Shown here one piece after another: positions 34,957 through 47,099 of a stretch of DNA of 64,000 bases. Below the pieces are notes generated by a model that was not told the DNA's origin, ran no database searches, and saw nothing but the letters and a program-made list of their open reading frames with translations. Positions within the stretch are counted from its first letter, which is position 1; every line of letters starts with the position of its first letter. Where the stretch lies: the NCBI GenBank assembly GCA_036785325.1, contig JAXIVH010000014.1:10461678-10525677 (forward strand), written 5' to 3'. This DNA comes from Urophycis tenuis (taxonomy: Eukaryota; Chordata; Actinopteri; Gadiformes; Phycidae). A program made the position numbers and the translations under genes.

Positions 34957-35170
34957 ATTGAAGTAGATAAAGTTTGCTATACAATACATCTGGAGACTGT
35001 ACTCCTCTGCCCTCACTCAGATCAACCTGGACCAAAAGCTGCTCTTGTCCAGCACACAAAACAGCTGCAGACACCGTGTGTTTCACCAGGATGTTCCTGG
35101 CATTGTTCCTGCACCGCATGGTTCCAGCATCGCAGAAAATCCTTCCCTCTCTGAAACGTGTGCACTTTAG
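34957..35170 (+). other. Unidentified exon-like block 4
   Basis: After TCTTCCAG an open frame reads IEVDKVCYTIHLETVLLCPH and continues, Cys/His/Gln-rich. This may be part of the same decayed or unknown gene as blocks 1-3. There is no family assignment. Confidence 0.22.
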
Positions 35171-35499
35171 TGTGAACTTTGTTTAGTCGTTGTATGTGAG
35201 AGTTGTACGTGAGATGCGCCACACACTGTGGCGTTGTACCCTAAGTAAGAAGCCGTCACTCGGACGCAGACATCTTAATAAACGGCCGCTCACATGGAGC
35301 TCCACACACGCAGTAGCGTCACACTGTTGGTGTCCAGGGAGGCCAGCCCTCCCCGGGATACCATCATCCAAATGGACGGCTGTCCGGGATGAGCTTCACA
35401 CATCCACACACACACTGTGACATTAGACGAGAAGAAGCTCGACCCTCTCTGGGACGCAGCAGTGACCCGCTGCCCAGACAGAGCACTACACGTCCACAC

Positions 35500-38400
35500 A
35501 CACCCCTCACTGCCTCCCTCGGTCCTGACAATGAAGAGTACACTAAAAAGCACTTTGGCATCACAAGAACATTGCTACCTGCATTTGAAGCAGAGTGGGA
35601 AGTTCACAAACTGTTTGGAGGAGACTGGCAAAAACATAAGATTTTATGCGTAATGTCTTTGCTCAGTAATCATGAAAAAATGGCATAGATTATCATGTCA
35701 TATATCATATATCACACTGATCATATATCACATTTAAGCTTTTTTTTTTTAAACTGCTTGGCTTTCCATACACATTTCCCTGCCCACCCAGACCATTCCC
35801 TTGGACGAGCATTTTTCTATCCAGTGGGAAGCAGGGAACAGGGAAAGTTCCATGGGAAAAGGTATTTAGTACCATTTACCTGCAGGGCATTGGGCATTGA
35901 TAAATTTGTGTTTTGCTCTGAAGATATCTGGACACACACACCTAGATGTGACTGTTATTGTTCTGCAGAGTGCTTTGTCACATCGAAATCCAGGATCTCT
36001 CTGCCTCTGTGGTTCACACACTATGCTATTTTTATCGTTTTCAAAATGCCCAATTGCCACAAACATGCACAAAAAGTGCACTTTAATTCGTGTTGTTTTA
36101 AAATGTCTTTCTCAGGGTTTCTTCTCGGTGAATGCAATTTTGTTGCTGAGCTCTGTTTTTGTTAAGGGTCATTGCTGAGCTTGAGCTGTATAGCAGTAGG
36201 CTACAGATGTAGACGGGCCTACATCATGCCATCATTTATTTAACAGCTGCTAAAAGCCTTTATATGCAATTGCTTGGTTTGAAGAAAAATTGTTTGTTGT
36301 TGTCAAACTGAACTGGAACTTCCCCCTTTTTGCGTTATAATAGAACTGTGACAATGTTTTCAACCAAAACAACTCATTCCTGTAAGTCTCATGCAGGACT
36401 CTCTCCTTGACGCGTTGACAATCACCATCAATGGACAACACTTGAGGTTGGTGGATATCCCCCTGAGTGGACAGTGGCTGTGGCCCCTCTGCATGGTCCA
36501 ACCCGTTTGCTTTAGCTGTTGGTGAACACAGATCAGAGTCAGACGACCTGCAGACCACTTGAGTGAGGGCAGTGCGTGGGGCCCCTAACCATTATCTTTA
36601 GCCGTCCTGACAACGTTTAAAATGAAAAAGCTGAAATGAGATCCAAACTGCCATGCATTTTGACATCCTGACTTTGATGAACAAGTACATGTATTTTGGA
36701 AACCAAAAATTGTTGCCCACAAAGACAGCCAACATGTTCAACAAATGAGTTTGCAAGAATTAGAATTAGAATTAGATAGAAGTACCAGAAAAAAAGAACA
36801 ATAATCACCAATTTCTTCACGTACCGTCTGAGACAGGTTCAGTTAAGCAGCAGCAGGCTCGGGAGGAATTTAACAATCCTTTTGATTGTGGCACCTTTCT
36901 ATTGTGATACCTTTCCTCTGTAATGGGTATGCATGGGTATTACATGGTCAGCTTCTCCTCAAGCTATCAGAGCAAGAGACATTGAGACATTGTGACAGTG
37001 TGAGCAGTGACAGTGTGAGCTATGTAAGCTAAATTCATCACGATGATCATATGGCAAAATATGAAACTTCAGTTAAAACATTAAACTAAACCATTTGGTT
37101 ATGATAAATACACTTCATGCAAAGGCTAAGGCAGTGTCCCCTGTCTGTCCTGGTGTTTCTTGTTTTCTCCGTCTCCCATGTGTCCTTGACTCTGTCTCCC
37201 CCTCTTGGTGTGTGTGTGTGTGTGTGGTTGTGCGGTGGGCGTGGCGAACCTTCTCAATATCTACCGGCTCTCCGTTTATTTACAATTCATTTCATTCACC
37301 TGTTGCAAGCCGCACACTTGCTATCTATCTCCACCTCATCTACCCTGCAGTAGGCCTATCTCGGTTCTTCACCCACTCATCGCCAGATCGTTGGTTCAAC
37401 TACATTGGTAGACTTCTAGGAATTGTGAATTCAAATTATCTTCTCGTTTTACCTACCGTTAATTTTCGTGAGTTTAATTTAAATTCCCTTCGCCCCCAGG
37501 ATCACCAACCTCATACCTGCTTGAATGCCTTCCAGCCTGCTCATCTCTCTCCCTCTGCCTGTCATCCGCCCTCTTTAACATATAGTTGTTTTTCAAGTTA
37601 CATCCTTTTAATAAAAGGAGCATTGTAATATATGAAAATGTTGAAATATTACTCGCCATACATGCCTATTTTTCCCAACACATATATTCTACACTGTGTA
37701 ACTCTAAAGATAATAAAACATCTTGATGTTTAAAACCTGTAGGCCTACTTTTTTCCACACAGAACATTGGTCAGGAGTCAATACAGGAATGTATGAAAAG
37801 TCATACTGATAAGATAAATTGATAATGACATTGGTGTCAATAACAGTGTATCAATTCCCATCCTTATGCCAGGGGTGCATCCCACAAACGTTGTCAAATG
37901 ATGTGGCTTCTCTTTGCTAATAGCGTTGCTGTCTATGGTTGCTACTGCATGTACTTCAAGAACCTCCACCATCTTGAATGATGAACTGCTTTTCACACCT
38001 CCATATAAGACAAGTGCCCGTTTCCAATCATTCTAACTAAAATAGGTTCACAATCTCCCAAATTATTAAAGTTATCAAAAGAGTTCTAAAACTCATGATC
38101 ATAAGGCCCCAAGAGACTCAAACGTAATGTATGTGTACGCCACTTTGATAGAAATAGGTATAGCTCCTTAAATGTAGGTCTCATTTAGGTTTGGAACCCA
38201 CCCCAAAAGGGACCGCCAGAATATGAGCCACACTGGCCTCATGGGGGTGCTATATTACCACTGTTAAGAAGGTGAAGGTGAATAGCATGGCCACCAGAGG
38301 CCAAGATATAGCCACATTTGGGCCAAAATGAGACAGTTACTTAACAATTGAGTAGTTAAACTTATATAGTCTTACAGTTACAACCGGCCCTTTCAGCGCA

Positions 38401-39440
38401 ACCATAATGCTGATGTGGCCCTGGGTGAGAATGACACCCCTGCCCCACAGCTACAGCGTTGCTTTGCCTTTGCCTGAAGACAGAGTGAATGTGAATGGCA
38501 CTACGTGCCAGGGAGGGGAGTTGCCCTTTAGGGCTGCAGGCAACGGCAAAGGTAGTTTTAGTCGGGCAAGGTTCCATCTTACGAAGAGCTAATTTCACAG
38601 CTTACTAAAACAAACATTGACCGACATTAGCTAAAATACTACGGTACCTGGTATAGTCATTATTGTTGCATATACGCAGATTTCTTGACCAAAGGTTTAA
38701 TTAATAACATAACATAACAAATAATAACGAAACAATTGACTTGTTACAACATAGTACTGCATATGGAATGAAGTATTCTCGATGCATTTTGTTTATGAAC
38801 TCTATACATAAATATCAACCAGTGTGTAAGGACTATTTACCCTGATATTGCTACAACATTTTTCCTACAGGTATCACAAGCTTTCAGTTATAGTTATGGT
38901 AAGTGATCAAGGAACCTAAAACATTTAGAGGACAATTTGTCTGCATGTACCCCTTACCAACACTATAAAACATTATGAGATCTAACCTTAGGGGAAAACC
39001 AATTCATATACAGTATATATGCGAGATGAGATGAGAGAGATGAGGCCAATCTATAGGAGAACATTGTTTTAATGTTTTCTTTATGGGTGAATCAAAATCA
39101 AAGCAACTTACAACACATACATTCACATGCATTTACATGTTACATGTTCACAAGTTAATTTGTCAGAATACTGTATGTTTAATGTGTAGCCTACTGATTT
39201 AGAAGCATAAACATAATAATTCCAGATGATTATTTTGTGTAATGTGTTTTATCTTTTCAAATAACATATTACTACTTTTTGAACAAGAACAGGTTTTGCA
39301 TTAATTTCAAAATATCAGTTATACTTTTACATAATTCTCATTCCAGCTTTTACCAGTTGCTTCTGAAAATAAAACATTGTGGTTTACTTCACCATGGTTA
39401 TTTTATCTCAACATAGAATATTCTCACTGGTGAGGTCTAA
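35500..39440. other. Intergenic, no gene recognised
   Basis: The longest frames (35695-36165, 37095-37628) show no domain. A short (GT)n run lies near 37208-37227. Confidence 0.5.
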
Positions 39441-39444
39441 ATAA

Positions 39445-41403
39445 TTACCCTAGTTTGTTTGATCGACAGATGAGGAGTAGCCAATTTTGGTTGTCTTCAT
39501 TATTGTCATCCTCATCTTCCTCCTCATTGTCATCATCTTCAAAAATATTGTCCAAAATATCTTCATAATCATTGTAATCACCTTCCTCATCGTTTTCGTC
39601 TTCAGAATCATTGTAATCACCTTCCTCATCGTTTTCGTCTTCAGAATCATTGTAATCACCTTCCTCATCGTTTTCGTCTTCAGAATCATTGTAATCACCT
39701 TCCTCATCGTTGTCATCATTGTCATCGTCTTTAGAATCATTATTATCATCTTCCTCATTGCTGTCATTATCTTCTTTTTCGTCATCCTCATCATCCTCAT
39801 CATCTTCTTCTATTAAGCGTGGACTGAGCAATGGGTGGAGTGGCTCTCTAAAGCTGCAGCCAGTCAAAGAGTAGATATGTTTCCTGGCTTCCACATCGTA
39901 GAAAGAGACCAGACCCTCGTCATAATCAACAAACATCCCCACCGTCTTGGGATTGGTCCTCAGATGGAAGAGAAAACCATCATCAGCCAGGAAAACCCCC
40001 TTAGTGTGTTTGAAGTGAATTGTCCAGTAGCCATTCTTAGGGGTTGGTTTGATCACCCCTTCTCTGTTGACTGATTCTCTGGCCACTCCAAAACGCCATT
40101 CAGTGGTCTCCTGAACCTGCACCTCAACGTAAAATCTACCTGAGGAGAAGCTCTGATTTGTGAGAACACCTACAAATTTCTCAAATCTCTTAGGGTTGTC
40201 TGCGGAGTCCGAATCAGAGCTATCTGCTTGAAGTACTTTTTTCCCATCTTCGGATATCTTAAGATCAAAATATGCAGTATCGGGATCCAGAGTCACATCT
40301 ACTTCATTCTGCTGGACTGTCTTCAGTTCAGTATCAGGCAGGTTGTTCAGCTCCATATTCAGAGTCTCCTCCAGCTGAACCAGGGATCTCCTCAAGGTCC
40401 CAACATACGATGGTAGACTGACTTGCACTGCTGTCCAATCCCTGTGATGTAAAGGATTCTTCAGGGATTTGAAGATCTGGAGGAAATGGAGTTGGTCTTC
40501 AGTGTAACAGAGCTGCTTTATCTCTGAACTACTATGGGTTAGATTTTTGATTTCCTGCTCTAGATCTTTGATGAGGCCTTCAGCTTGTTGCACTGTGGAT
40601 TTGAGTTTCTCTTCAAGGGTTTTTTTGAAATCCTCCTGGCATTTTTCAATGCAGCGCACCAGAGCAGTGAAGATCTGTACACTGTCGGCTATCTCTCTGT
40701 CTGCATCTTCTTTGCTGAATTCTACTGTGGCTTTAAGCTTTTTAATCATTTCCTGTCTCTCCTGTATCATCTGCTGAACTTCAACCTCTAGTTTCCCAAG
40801 CTGGGCTTTCTGCACTTCATAAGCTTCCTTAAGGGGGACAACTGGATGGAATTGGTGGTCCTTCTCTGTGCACAACTGACATACACACAACTGTTCAGTC
40901 TTGCAGAACAGCTCCAGAAGTTGATGATGCTTCTTGCAAATCCTTTCCTCAATATCGTCCAAAGGGTCGACCAGCTTATGTCTTTTCAGACCTGCAACTC
41001 TCTGATGTGGCTCCAGGTGGGAGCTACAGTAAGAGGCAAAACACACCAGGCAGGTCTTCACAGCCAAGAGCTGGGCCCCAGTACAGACATCACAAGGAAC
41101 TTCTCTTGATTCAACACAACGTTGCTCTGGGAAGCTGTCTTTTACTTTTACAGACCTACTGAACTGAGCAGCCATCTCTGACAAGAAGGTATTGACCCTT
41201 AAATCTGGTCTAGGTTGGAAACGCTCATTGCAGATGGGACAGTTGTATGACTTTTGTGTTTGGGAATTTTCATCCCAGAACATTGAAATGCAGGCTTTGC
41301 AGAAGTTGTGACCACATGGCGTGGAAACAGGTCTGTTAAACACGTCCAGGCAAATGGAACATCTGAAACTCTCCTCAGAACACAGAATGTTGGCGGAGGC
41401 CAT
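39445..41403 (-). CDS. TRIM family E3 ubiquitin ligase with acidic repeat tail
   Basis: A 652-residue tripartite-motif protein encoded in a single coding exon, resembling the fish bloodthirsty-related/TRIM39-like group. Order: C3HC4 RING (residues 15-58, CSIC...CGHNFC...CPIC), B-box 1 from residue 104 (CDVC), B-box 2 around 158-200 (CKKHHQLLELFC), a coiled coil around 205-310, and PRY-SPRY around 355-530 (LDPDTAYFDL, WRFGVA, NGYWTIHF). The remaining about 120 residues are a Glu/Asp/Asn tail containing four 13-residue repeats (DEEGDYNDSEDEN type), which is not usual for the family. The RING should recruit E2-ubiquitin and the SPRY a target; many fish TRIMs act in antiviral signalling. I choose the ATG at 41403, two bases after the acceptor TGTCTAG. 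An in-frame ATG at 41421 falls in the intron. Confidence 0.88.
   Translation of the reverse strand: MASANILCSEESFRCSICLDVFNRPVSTPCGHNFCKACISMFWDENSQTQKSYNCPICNERFQPRPDLRVNTFLSEMAAQFSRSVKVKDSFPEQRCVESREVPCDVCTGAQLLAVKTCLVCFASYCSSHLEPHQRVAGLKRHKLVDPLDDIEERICKKHHQLLELFCKTEQLCVCQLCTEKDHQFHPVVPLKEAYEVQKAQLGKLEVEVQQMIQERQEMIKKLKATVEFSKEDADREIADSVQIFTALVRCIEKCQEDFKKTLEEKLKSTVQQAEGLIKDLEQEIKNLTHSSSEIKQLCYTEDQLHFLQIFKSLKNPLHHRDWTAVQVSLPSYVGTLRRSLVQLEETLNMELNNLPDTELKTVQQNEVDVTLDPDTAYFDLKISEDGKKVLQADSSDSDSADNPKRFEKFVGVLTNQSFSSGRFYVEVQVQETTEWRFGVARESVNREGVIKPTPKNGYWTIHFKHTKGVFLADDGFLFHLRTNPKTVGMFVDYDEGLVSFYDVEARKHIYSLTGCSFREPLHPLLSPRLIEEDDEDDEDDEKEDNDSNEEDDNNDSKDDDNDDNDEEGDYNDSEDENDEEGDYNDSEDENDEEGDYNDSEDENDEEGDYNDYEDILDNIFEDDDNEEEDEDDNNEDNQNWLLLICRSNKLG
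39555..39725 (-). repeat. 39-bp coding tandem repeats in TRIM tail
   Basis: Four near-identical 39-bp units encode 13 acidic residues each. Because 39 is a multiple of 3, unit gain or loss keeps the frame. Confidence 0.9.
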
Positions 41404-41629
41404 CCCTAGACAGCAAAACAAGGTTTATGTATTAGAAAATTTCTTCAGAATTCTGTCGAAAATAAATACATTTTCTTGTTGTTAAACAATTATCAATCGC
41501 TGCTGCTGGTCAGGTTTGAAAGTTATAATTTCAGTGATTTGTCAGAAATACCATTGCCATCAGTTAGCTAATATAAAATTCAATGGCTAATAAAATTTGA
41601 AACATAATGGTAGTGATTTGCTTCCATAC

Positions 41630-41656
41630 CTTACGTCTCATAAGTCAAGTTGCTGC
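41630..41656 (-). other. Possible 27-bp 5' UTR micro-exon of the TRIM gene
   Basis: On the minus strand TTTTGTTTTGTCAG precedes and GTATGG follows a 27-base segment ending ACGTAAG. Both borders are good matches, but a segment this small could be chance. Confidence 0.25.
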
Positions 41657-41659
41657 CTG

Positions 41660-43690
41660 ACAAAACAAAATGGATGACATTTGTTTTATTCTCATTGGAA
41701 AAAGGTAATATTTTAAAATTGTTTTAAATTGTTTTAAAATTAGTTTCTTTTCATTTCTTTTTCTTCGTTTATGATGCTTAGTTTGTTAGGTAAGGCAACG
41801 TTTTCTAAAGACACTAATGAATTTGATATGGATCGTGCTAGCCCACCCAGCTTGGATGTTGTTTGAGTCATTGTCTTTGCATTGCGTAGACATCTGAGCC
41901 ACTAGTGTTGCTGATTCCAGCAACCCAGGGAAGACTTACTCATCCTTCTGAGGGACCAATGAGGCCCACATATTGCTGTGGTCGCTTTGCTTCACCAAAG
42001 AGTCCGTTCCAAATTTTCAAATTTTTCTAATGTTCTAATCTCATTTTCTAAATTATGGCAAGATAATCACGATGAACTAATGAACTTTTAAATGTTTTTG
42101 AAGCGTGAAAGCTATCAGTTAAGTAAATGGCAGCGGGCAGAGACTCAATGAGACTTGGGACAAAGCTAGAGACCCGGGGTACTTTTTTTTTTAAGGAGAA
42201 CATACTTGGGGGCTCTGGCTGTACAGAAAGTACCCACTAAGCATCATCAAATGTGCCAACAAAAGGCATTGAATATATAGGCGTTGTAATAACATTAATC
42301 TTCACTCGTTAAACATTAGCTAGGAGCCAAATCTCAGATATGTTTGTGGGACCCAGGGGAACATGTGTATATATTTCTTTGGACAGGGCACAAAAAGGGT
42401 CATGGTGTCCAACATTACAGTCAATTAGGACACAATTGTGGTGGGTTTCAAGTTTCCCATTTCTGAACATCAATATTAATTTGTCATGATTATCTTGTCA
42501 AACTAAATGTATTTACAACATGAACCATTAGCATGGACTCTTTGGCGAACCAAAACCACGACAAACTTCCAGATCGTTCCACAAAACACGTCGGCCAAGT
42601 CTGTCCCAAAGGAGAAGGATGCATCCCTGAGTCACTTGAACATCTCATTTCAAGTAGGCCTATTATTGAAAGAATATCGTCAGTAACATTAGATAACATG
42701 CAACATAACAGCTCAAATGAATACACAGTGCAAAGACAATGATGCAAACATGCAGGGTGGTGTAGCAGCATCTATATCAATCACATTGGAAATGATAGAA
42801 AATGTTGCATTAACTAACAAACCATTCATCATATACATTCACTGAATGAAGATTATGAAAATCAAATCACATCACATTCTTACTAGAAATGTTATCAAAA
42901 CGTCAAATCACCATCTTAAAATATGGCATTTTCTAATGAGAATAAAACTAACGTCATTTTGGCAGACAGAAACTTGACATACATGACGTACCGCTGGTTC
43001 GTTGGAAGAGTCGATACCAGAAGCCCCCCCAGTGTTTCACTGTATCGGTGAATGCTCATATGAGTTGTTTTGGGTCATACTGACAAACACCGAATTGTGT
43101 CGGGTACTTTATGTATAAGATGTAAAATTGTAAAGAAAAGTACTTTTTTTTGTCATTGTCAATGCTTTGCATGACGAGTGTTTTCTGCGTGTTTCTGCTG
43201 ATCGTACAGCAGCATCAGCGACCTCATTTCACACTGTAACCACTGACCCCTGAGGCCCGGGCGTGGCCACCGGCGGGCCTGGACGGACCTGGGCCCGCCT
43301 ACTTGTCAGTCTTGCCCGTCCGGATTTCCTTCGTTTACTTGTTCAATAAATGTGACACGCCAATGCATGGGCTCATGCAGTTTTGCGCAAGCTTAATAAA
43401 AAATTAAAAATACCCCCCCACGCTGTCGCTTCCTGTGGGAGCCCACCCAAAAGTCAGAACCTAGAAATGCGCCTGCCTATCTTATGTTCAATCAAATTCA
43501 CAGTCTTTGCCCACCTGTTTCTTTCTGTGCCCACCCATTTGAACATTTCTGGCTACACCACTGCCCTGAGGAACGGCACCTATACACAAGGGACTCGTTT
43601 TTTTTCTTCATGCACGTACTTGTCTCTGCACCTCTGCACCTTATCATGTTGTTTGTTATTTTTGCTGTCTGCTGACTACGTCCGTGGGCA
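41660..43690. other. Inferred TRIM 5' intron, no other gene
   Basis: AT-rich with no coding feature. 43380-43560 may be a degraded repeat running into the adjacent retroposon tail. Confidence 0.45.
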
Positions 43691-43699
43691 TCTCCCTAT

Positions 43700-43935
43700 G
43701 CTCTTGTACTTATTCATTATCCATTATTCACTCATCTACCTCACCAACTTTATTCTGCCACTTATTTGATTATTTAATTATTCGATTATTTTTATTATTA
43801 TTTTATTGATTTATTCTTTGCTTTTATTTATTTTTATTATTCAAAGTTGAGATCACCAGAGCTACAATCATTTCACTGCTGATAATGATGTACGTTTTTA
43901 TCTAGTAGCATGTGGCAATAAACTTAAACTTGAAC
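43700..43935 (-). mobile_element. Retroposon 3'-tail fragment, minus orientation
   Basis: Read on the minus strand it starts TTTATTGCCACATGCTA, continues with ACATCATTATCAGCAGTGAA and ends with AATAATGGATAATGAATAAG. It is the same family as 54128-54405 and 63195-63440. Confidence 0.7.
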
Positions 43936-44159
43936 TTGTATGCTCAACATAAACACAATCATAAGTAGGCCTACAGTTGGACTGGGCCAAACCAATCAAG
44001 CTAACCTTCATGTTATCAAAACGCCATGCAGCAACAATGTGAGCCCTTTCAGCATTTTTTTCATAGTAAATTAGATTCAAAACGTTTGTGGGTTACATTG
44101 AATCCAATACTAGGCCTACAACATGACATCTTATAAACATTAGCCTATGCTTTACTCAC

Positions 44160-44215
44160 CTAAGTTGGGTTGTGTCTGTACGGTGTATTCGTTTGCCCGC
44201 GGGACAACAAGCTTA
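44160..44215 (-). other. Candidate first (5' UTR) exon of the TRIM gene
   Basis: The minus strand has a consensus donor CAACTTAG|GTGAGTAAAG, with the donor GT at 44158-44159. The upstream boundary is a guess. It would splice to the acceptor just before the TRIM ATG, directly or through a micro-exon. Confidence 0.4.
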
Positions 44216-44221
44216 GCTTTT

Positions 44222-44259
44222 ACTTTCGTTTCCTCATTAAAACAACTTCGACTTTCACT
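44222..44259 (-). promoter_or_regulatory. IRF/ISRE-like motifs
   Basis: Minus strand GGAAACGAAAGT (44222-44233) contains the IRF core AANNGAAA. AGTGAAAGT lies about 20 bp further upstream. Their position beside the candidate first exon fits an interferon-responsive TRIM promoter. Confidence 0.4.
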
Positions 44260-44914
44260 CCCCAAATGTGTCGCTCCGCCTCCAAGAAATATGTTGTAGA
44301 ACAGAAAGTTAGAGTTAGATATTATAGTTGTAATGTAAACTAAAATGATGTTGGTCTTAGCTTTTTAATGCAATGTAATCATTACCAATTTACCTTATAT
44401 CTAACAACCTTAATGGAATGATATAATTGCAGCAGTCCTATTATACATTTGTAGAAAAGGGCACCGCCACAATACAGGCCTGAGTGAAGCAGAACAGCAC
44501 AGCAGAAGTTGAAGCGGTGATCGTGACAGCCTCGGCCCTGTCTGGACGACAGAGAAGTCTTTATACAGACAGAGCAATGTGAGGCGTATGAGTGTGCTTT
44601 ACGTTATTGTACCTTAAGGTGGCGCCGTTTACTTTCTTTGTAAACTCTGTAAATCCCCGGCGCGCTTTATTTCCAGGTTCGTAAAGCCACGCGTTATCAT
44701 TCTGGAAGCACTAATAGTTTTACCCCAATGTATTCAAGTGTCTGTGTCTATGAGTGTCTGTCATACCTCTAAACTACAAATGCATGAAACATAACTTATC
44801 GTTATGGATAAGCCTATTTGTGGCCATTTTCCAAACTATAGGGCTACTGTTAAATTACCGTTTTATGCCTTATCATAAAATAGTATTGATTCGTTTGAGA
44901 GACTGAGGGATTGA

Positions 44915-45130
44915 GGGGCAGCCGCGGCCTACTGGTCAGGGCTTCAGACTTGTAACCGGAGGGTTGCCGGTTCGAATTCCGACCAGTACGAACGGCTGAA
45001 GTGCCTGTAAGCAAGGCACTCACTGCTACCCGAGCGCCGCTGTTGGCAGCTCACTGCCTCGGGATTAGTGTGCTTCACCTCACTGTGTGCCTCAGCCTCA
45101 CCATCACTGTGTGCTGAGTCTATTTCAGAA
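44915..45130 (+). mobile_element. tRNA-Thr-like SINE
   Basis: The head resembles a tRNA: GCCTACTGGTCAGGGCTTCA (box A region), an anticodon loop CTTGTAA (TGT, Thr-like), and box B GGTTCGAATTCC at 44969-44980. A conserved body follows (AGCAAGGCACTCACTGC, GCCGCTGTTGGCAGCTCACTG, GGGATTAGTGTGCTTCACCT). The head and body match a common teleost tRNA-derived SINE. Box B is intact. Confidence 0.75.
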
Positions 45131-45134
45131 AGAC

Positions 45135-46130
45135 GGAACAATGCGATGATTGCCTGGGGTGCTTCGGCTCCGTCCATGTCATGCTTCTCCTCCACGAAGA
45201 CCGAAGACCTCCCTCCAACCTCACCTCCTGCTGGAGGTGGACCAGGGGAGGAACAGGGACAAGGACATGAGATGGTGTCGGAGGAACGAGTGGAACGAAT
45301 GAGGTAGCCATCTGCTGACATTTGGTAAGGTCAAAATGGAATTGAAATTGAACATTAGTCACGAGAGAACAAGTGTTTAAATAAACATGGACATCAAGCA
45401 CACTCCAGTGGACAATATGAGAATCCATATGTTTGTCAGTGTGCGGGTGTGTATCTACTTGTGTGCGCATGCATGTGTCTGTGTGTGACAGGAACATGCC
45501 GGCAAGAAAACACCTACATTTCATATGCCTTAAAACATGGCATAGGATAGGGTATATTGCATTCACTGACGTCTGCAGGTAAGCACTTTGTTTATCACTG
45601 GTGTATCTTGAAAAAAAGTAAATATCAATTGCAAAAAGTCGCACCTCTCATTTGTACAGCGATAATACAGTATATATAGTCCCTTAACTATATGGCATTA
45701 TTCCTAAGTCTCCATGAACAAGTGTCACTCCATGCGGAACCCATTCTTCCATCATTCCTCCTCCATAATAATAATTCTAATGATAATAATAATAATGAGG
45801 ACCAGAAAACATAGCAAAGAGTGCCTCAGCAACAGCCACAATGTGGGGCCCACACAGAGGTGGCGGCTTGGCTCTCTGAGAGATGGCCATGCGTTTCAAC
45901 GTGCGTGAAAAGCTGTGCATTACCTGTACTCACATCTCCGGAAGACACTGGGAGACACTGATTCTATAGCCAGCCATGAAGTGGAATCCTTCCCAGGTGT
46001 TTCTTCAGGACCAGTTCATTTAATGCATTAAATAAACAAGGTATATGCAAAAGATCTGGTCTCCCTGCTTCTCCACCTCCTGGTCTGCACCACCATCTCT
46101 GCATCCCCGCCCTCTCTGAAGCTACTTCAA
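45135..46130. other. Intergenic, no gene recognised
   Basis: Contains a short (ATA)n stretch near 45765-45800. No coding feature is supported. Confidence 0.5.
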
Positions 46131-46137
46131 CCTCCAG

Positions 46138-46506
46138 CTCTGCATCACCTCCTCATTCCCCTTTATGTCCCACTCCTCCTCTTCCACTCTGCATCACCTC
46201 CTCACTCCCCTTTATGTCCCACTCCTCCTCCTCTTCGACTCTGCATCACCTCCTCACTCCCCTTTATGTCCCACTCCTCCTCCTCTTCGACTCTGCATCA
46301 CCTCCTCACTCCCCTTTATGTCCCACTCCTCCTCCTCTTCCACTCTGCATCACCTCCTCACTCCCCTTTATGTCCCACTCCTCCTCTTCCACTCTGCATC
46401 ACCTCCTCACTCCCCTTTATGTCCCACTCCTCCTCTTCCACTATGCATCATCTCCTCACTCCCCTTTATGTCCCACTCCTCTTCCACTCTGCATCACCTC
46501 CTCACT
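46138..46506 (+). repeat. Pyrimidine-rich minisatellite, about 46-52 bp units
   Basis: About seven to eight units containing CTCTGCATCACCTCCTCACT and CCCCTTTATGTCCCACTCCT. Units differ by 3 bp in the number of CTC triplets, so all three forward frames stay open and mimic a repeat protein. There is no start, splice or family evidence for coding. Confidence 0.9.
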
Positions 46507-46624
46507 CCCAATTTCTGCTGCTATCCTTCACCTCACCTTTGCTCCGCCTCACCTCCTCAGTCTCCCTTTCTGCTCCACTCCTCCACCTCCTCCTTCATTC
46601 CTCCAGCTCTGCTCCACCTCCTGG

Positions 46625-46880
46625 ACTAACCTTCAACTCCTACCAGGTGAAGTGGGAGCTGAAGAGACTAAACCCCAACAAGGGGTTTAGCATGGTTCTG
46701 ATGTCATCTGCCCAAGGATGCTTGGAGACTATGCCGGCCCCCTGTGTGGAATATGCCAGTACATATTCTACTCAAACCGCTGCCTAGAGGTCCCTGTGCT
46801 GTGGAACACAGCTTGGATCTGGTGCCCAAGAGGGTGCACCCAACCACTGCAGACCGCTTTCACATGCAAAGATCAGATGC
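46625..46880 (+). mobile_element. LINE reverse-transcriptase fragment (Rex1/L2-like)
   Basis: YQVKWELKRLNPNKG and, after a frameshift, CGICQYIF and VPVLWNT resemble a conserved stretch of non-LTR retrotransposon RT in fish (QVxxxLxRLNPxKA, CGxxxxIFNLSL, VPxLWKTS). It is short, frameshifted and inactive. Confidence 0.6.
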
Positions 46881-47099
46881 TAGTCCTAGGGCGATTCAGA
46901 TTGACCCACAGTGAACACATCACTGGATCCTTTGCAGTTTGCCCATCAATCACACCTGGTCTCTCGAGCCTTGTGAGACCATCCCGATCTCTCTGCAGAT
47001 CAGTCTGGCCTCAAACCAGACCGTTGAAAGCCTGTCCCAAAAACGACAATACGATATCCATCCAGCGTTACAGGAAGGGAGTTTACGGGCCCTGACCGA

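Noticed and set aside
37095..37628. 177-codon plus-strand frame
   Set aside because: No recognisable domain; includes a (GT)n run and ordinary intergenic composition.
39487..39816. Plus-strand Ile/Val-rich hydrophobic frame
   Set aside because: Antisense of the acidic tail of the TRIM gene; Asp/Glu/Asn codons read backwards give Ile, Val and Phe.
41404..41421. Six extra residues at the TRIM N-terminus
   Set aside because: They overlap an acceptor (TGTCTAG) just before the better ATG at 41403, so they are intronic.
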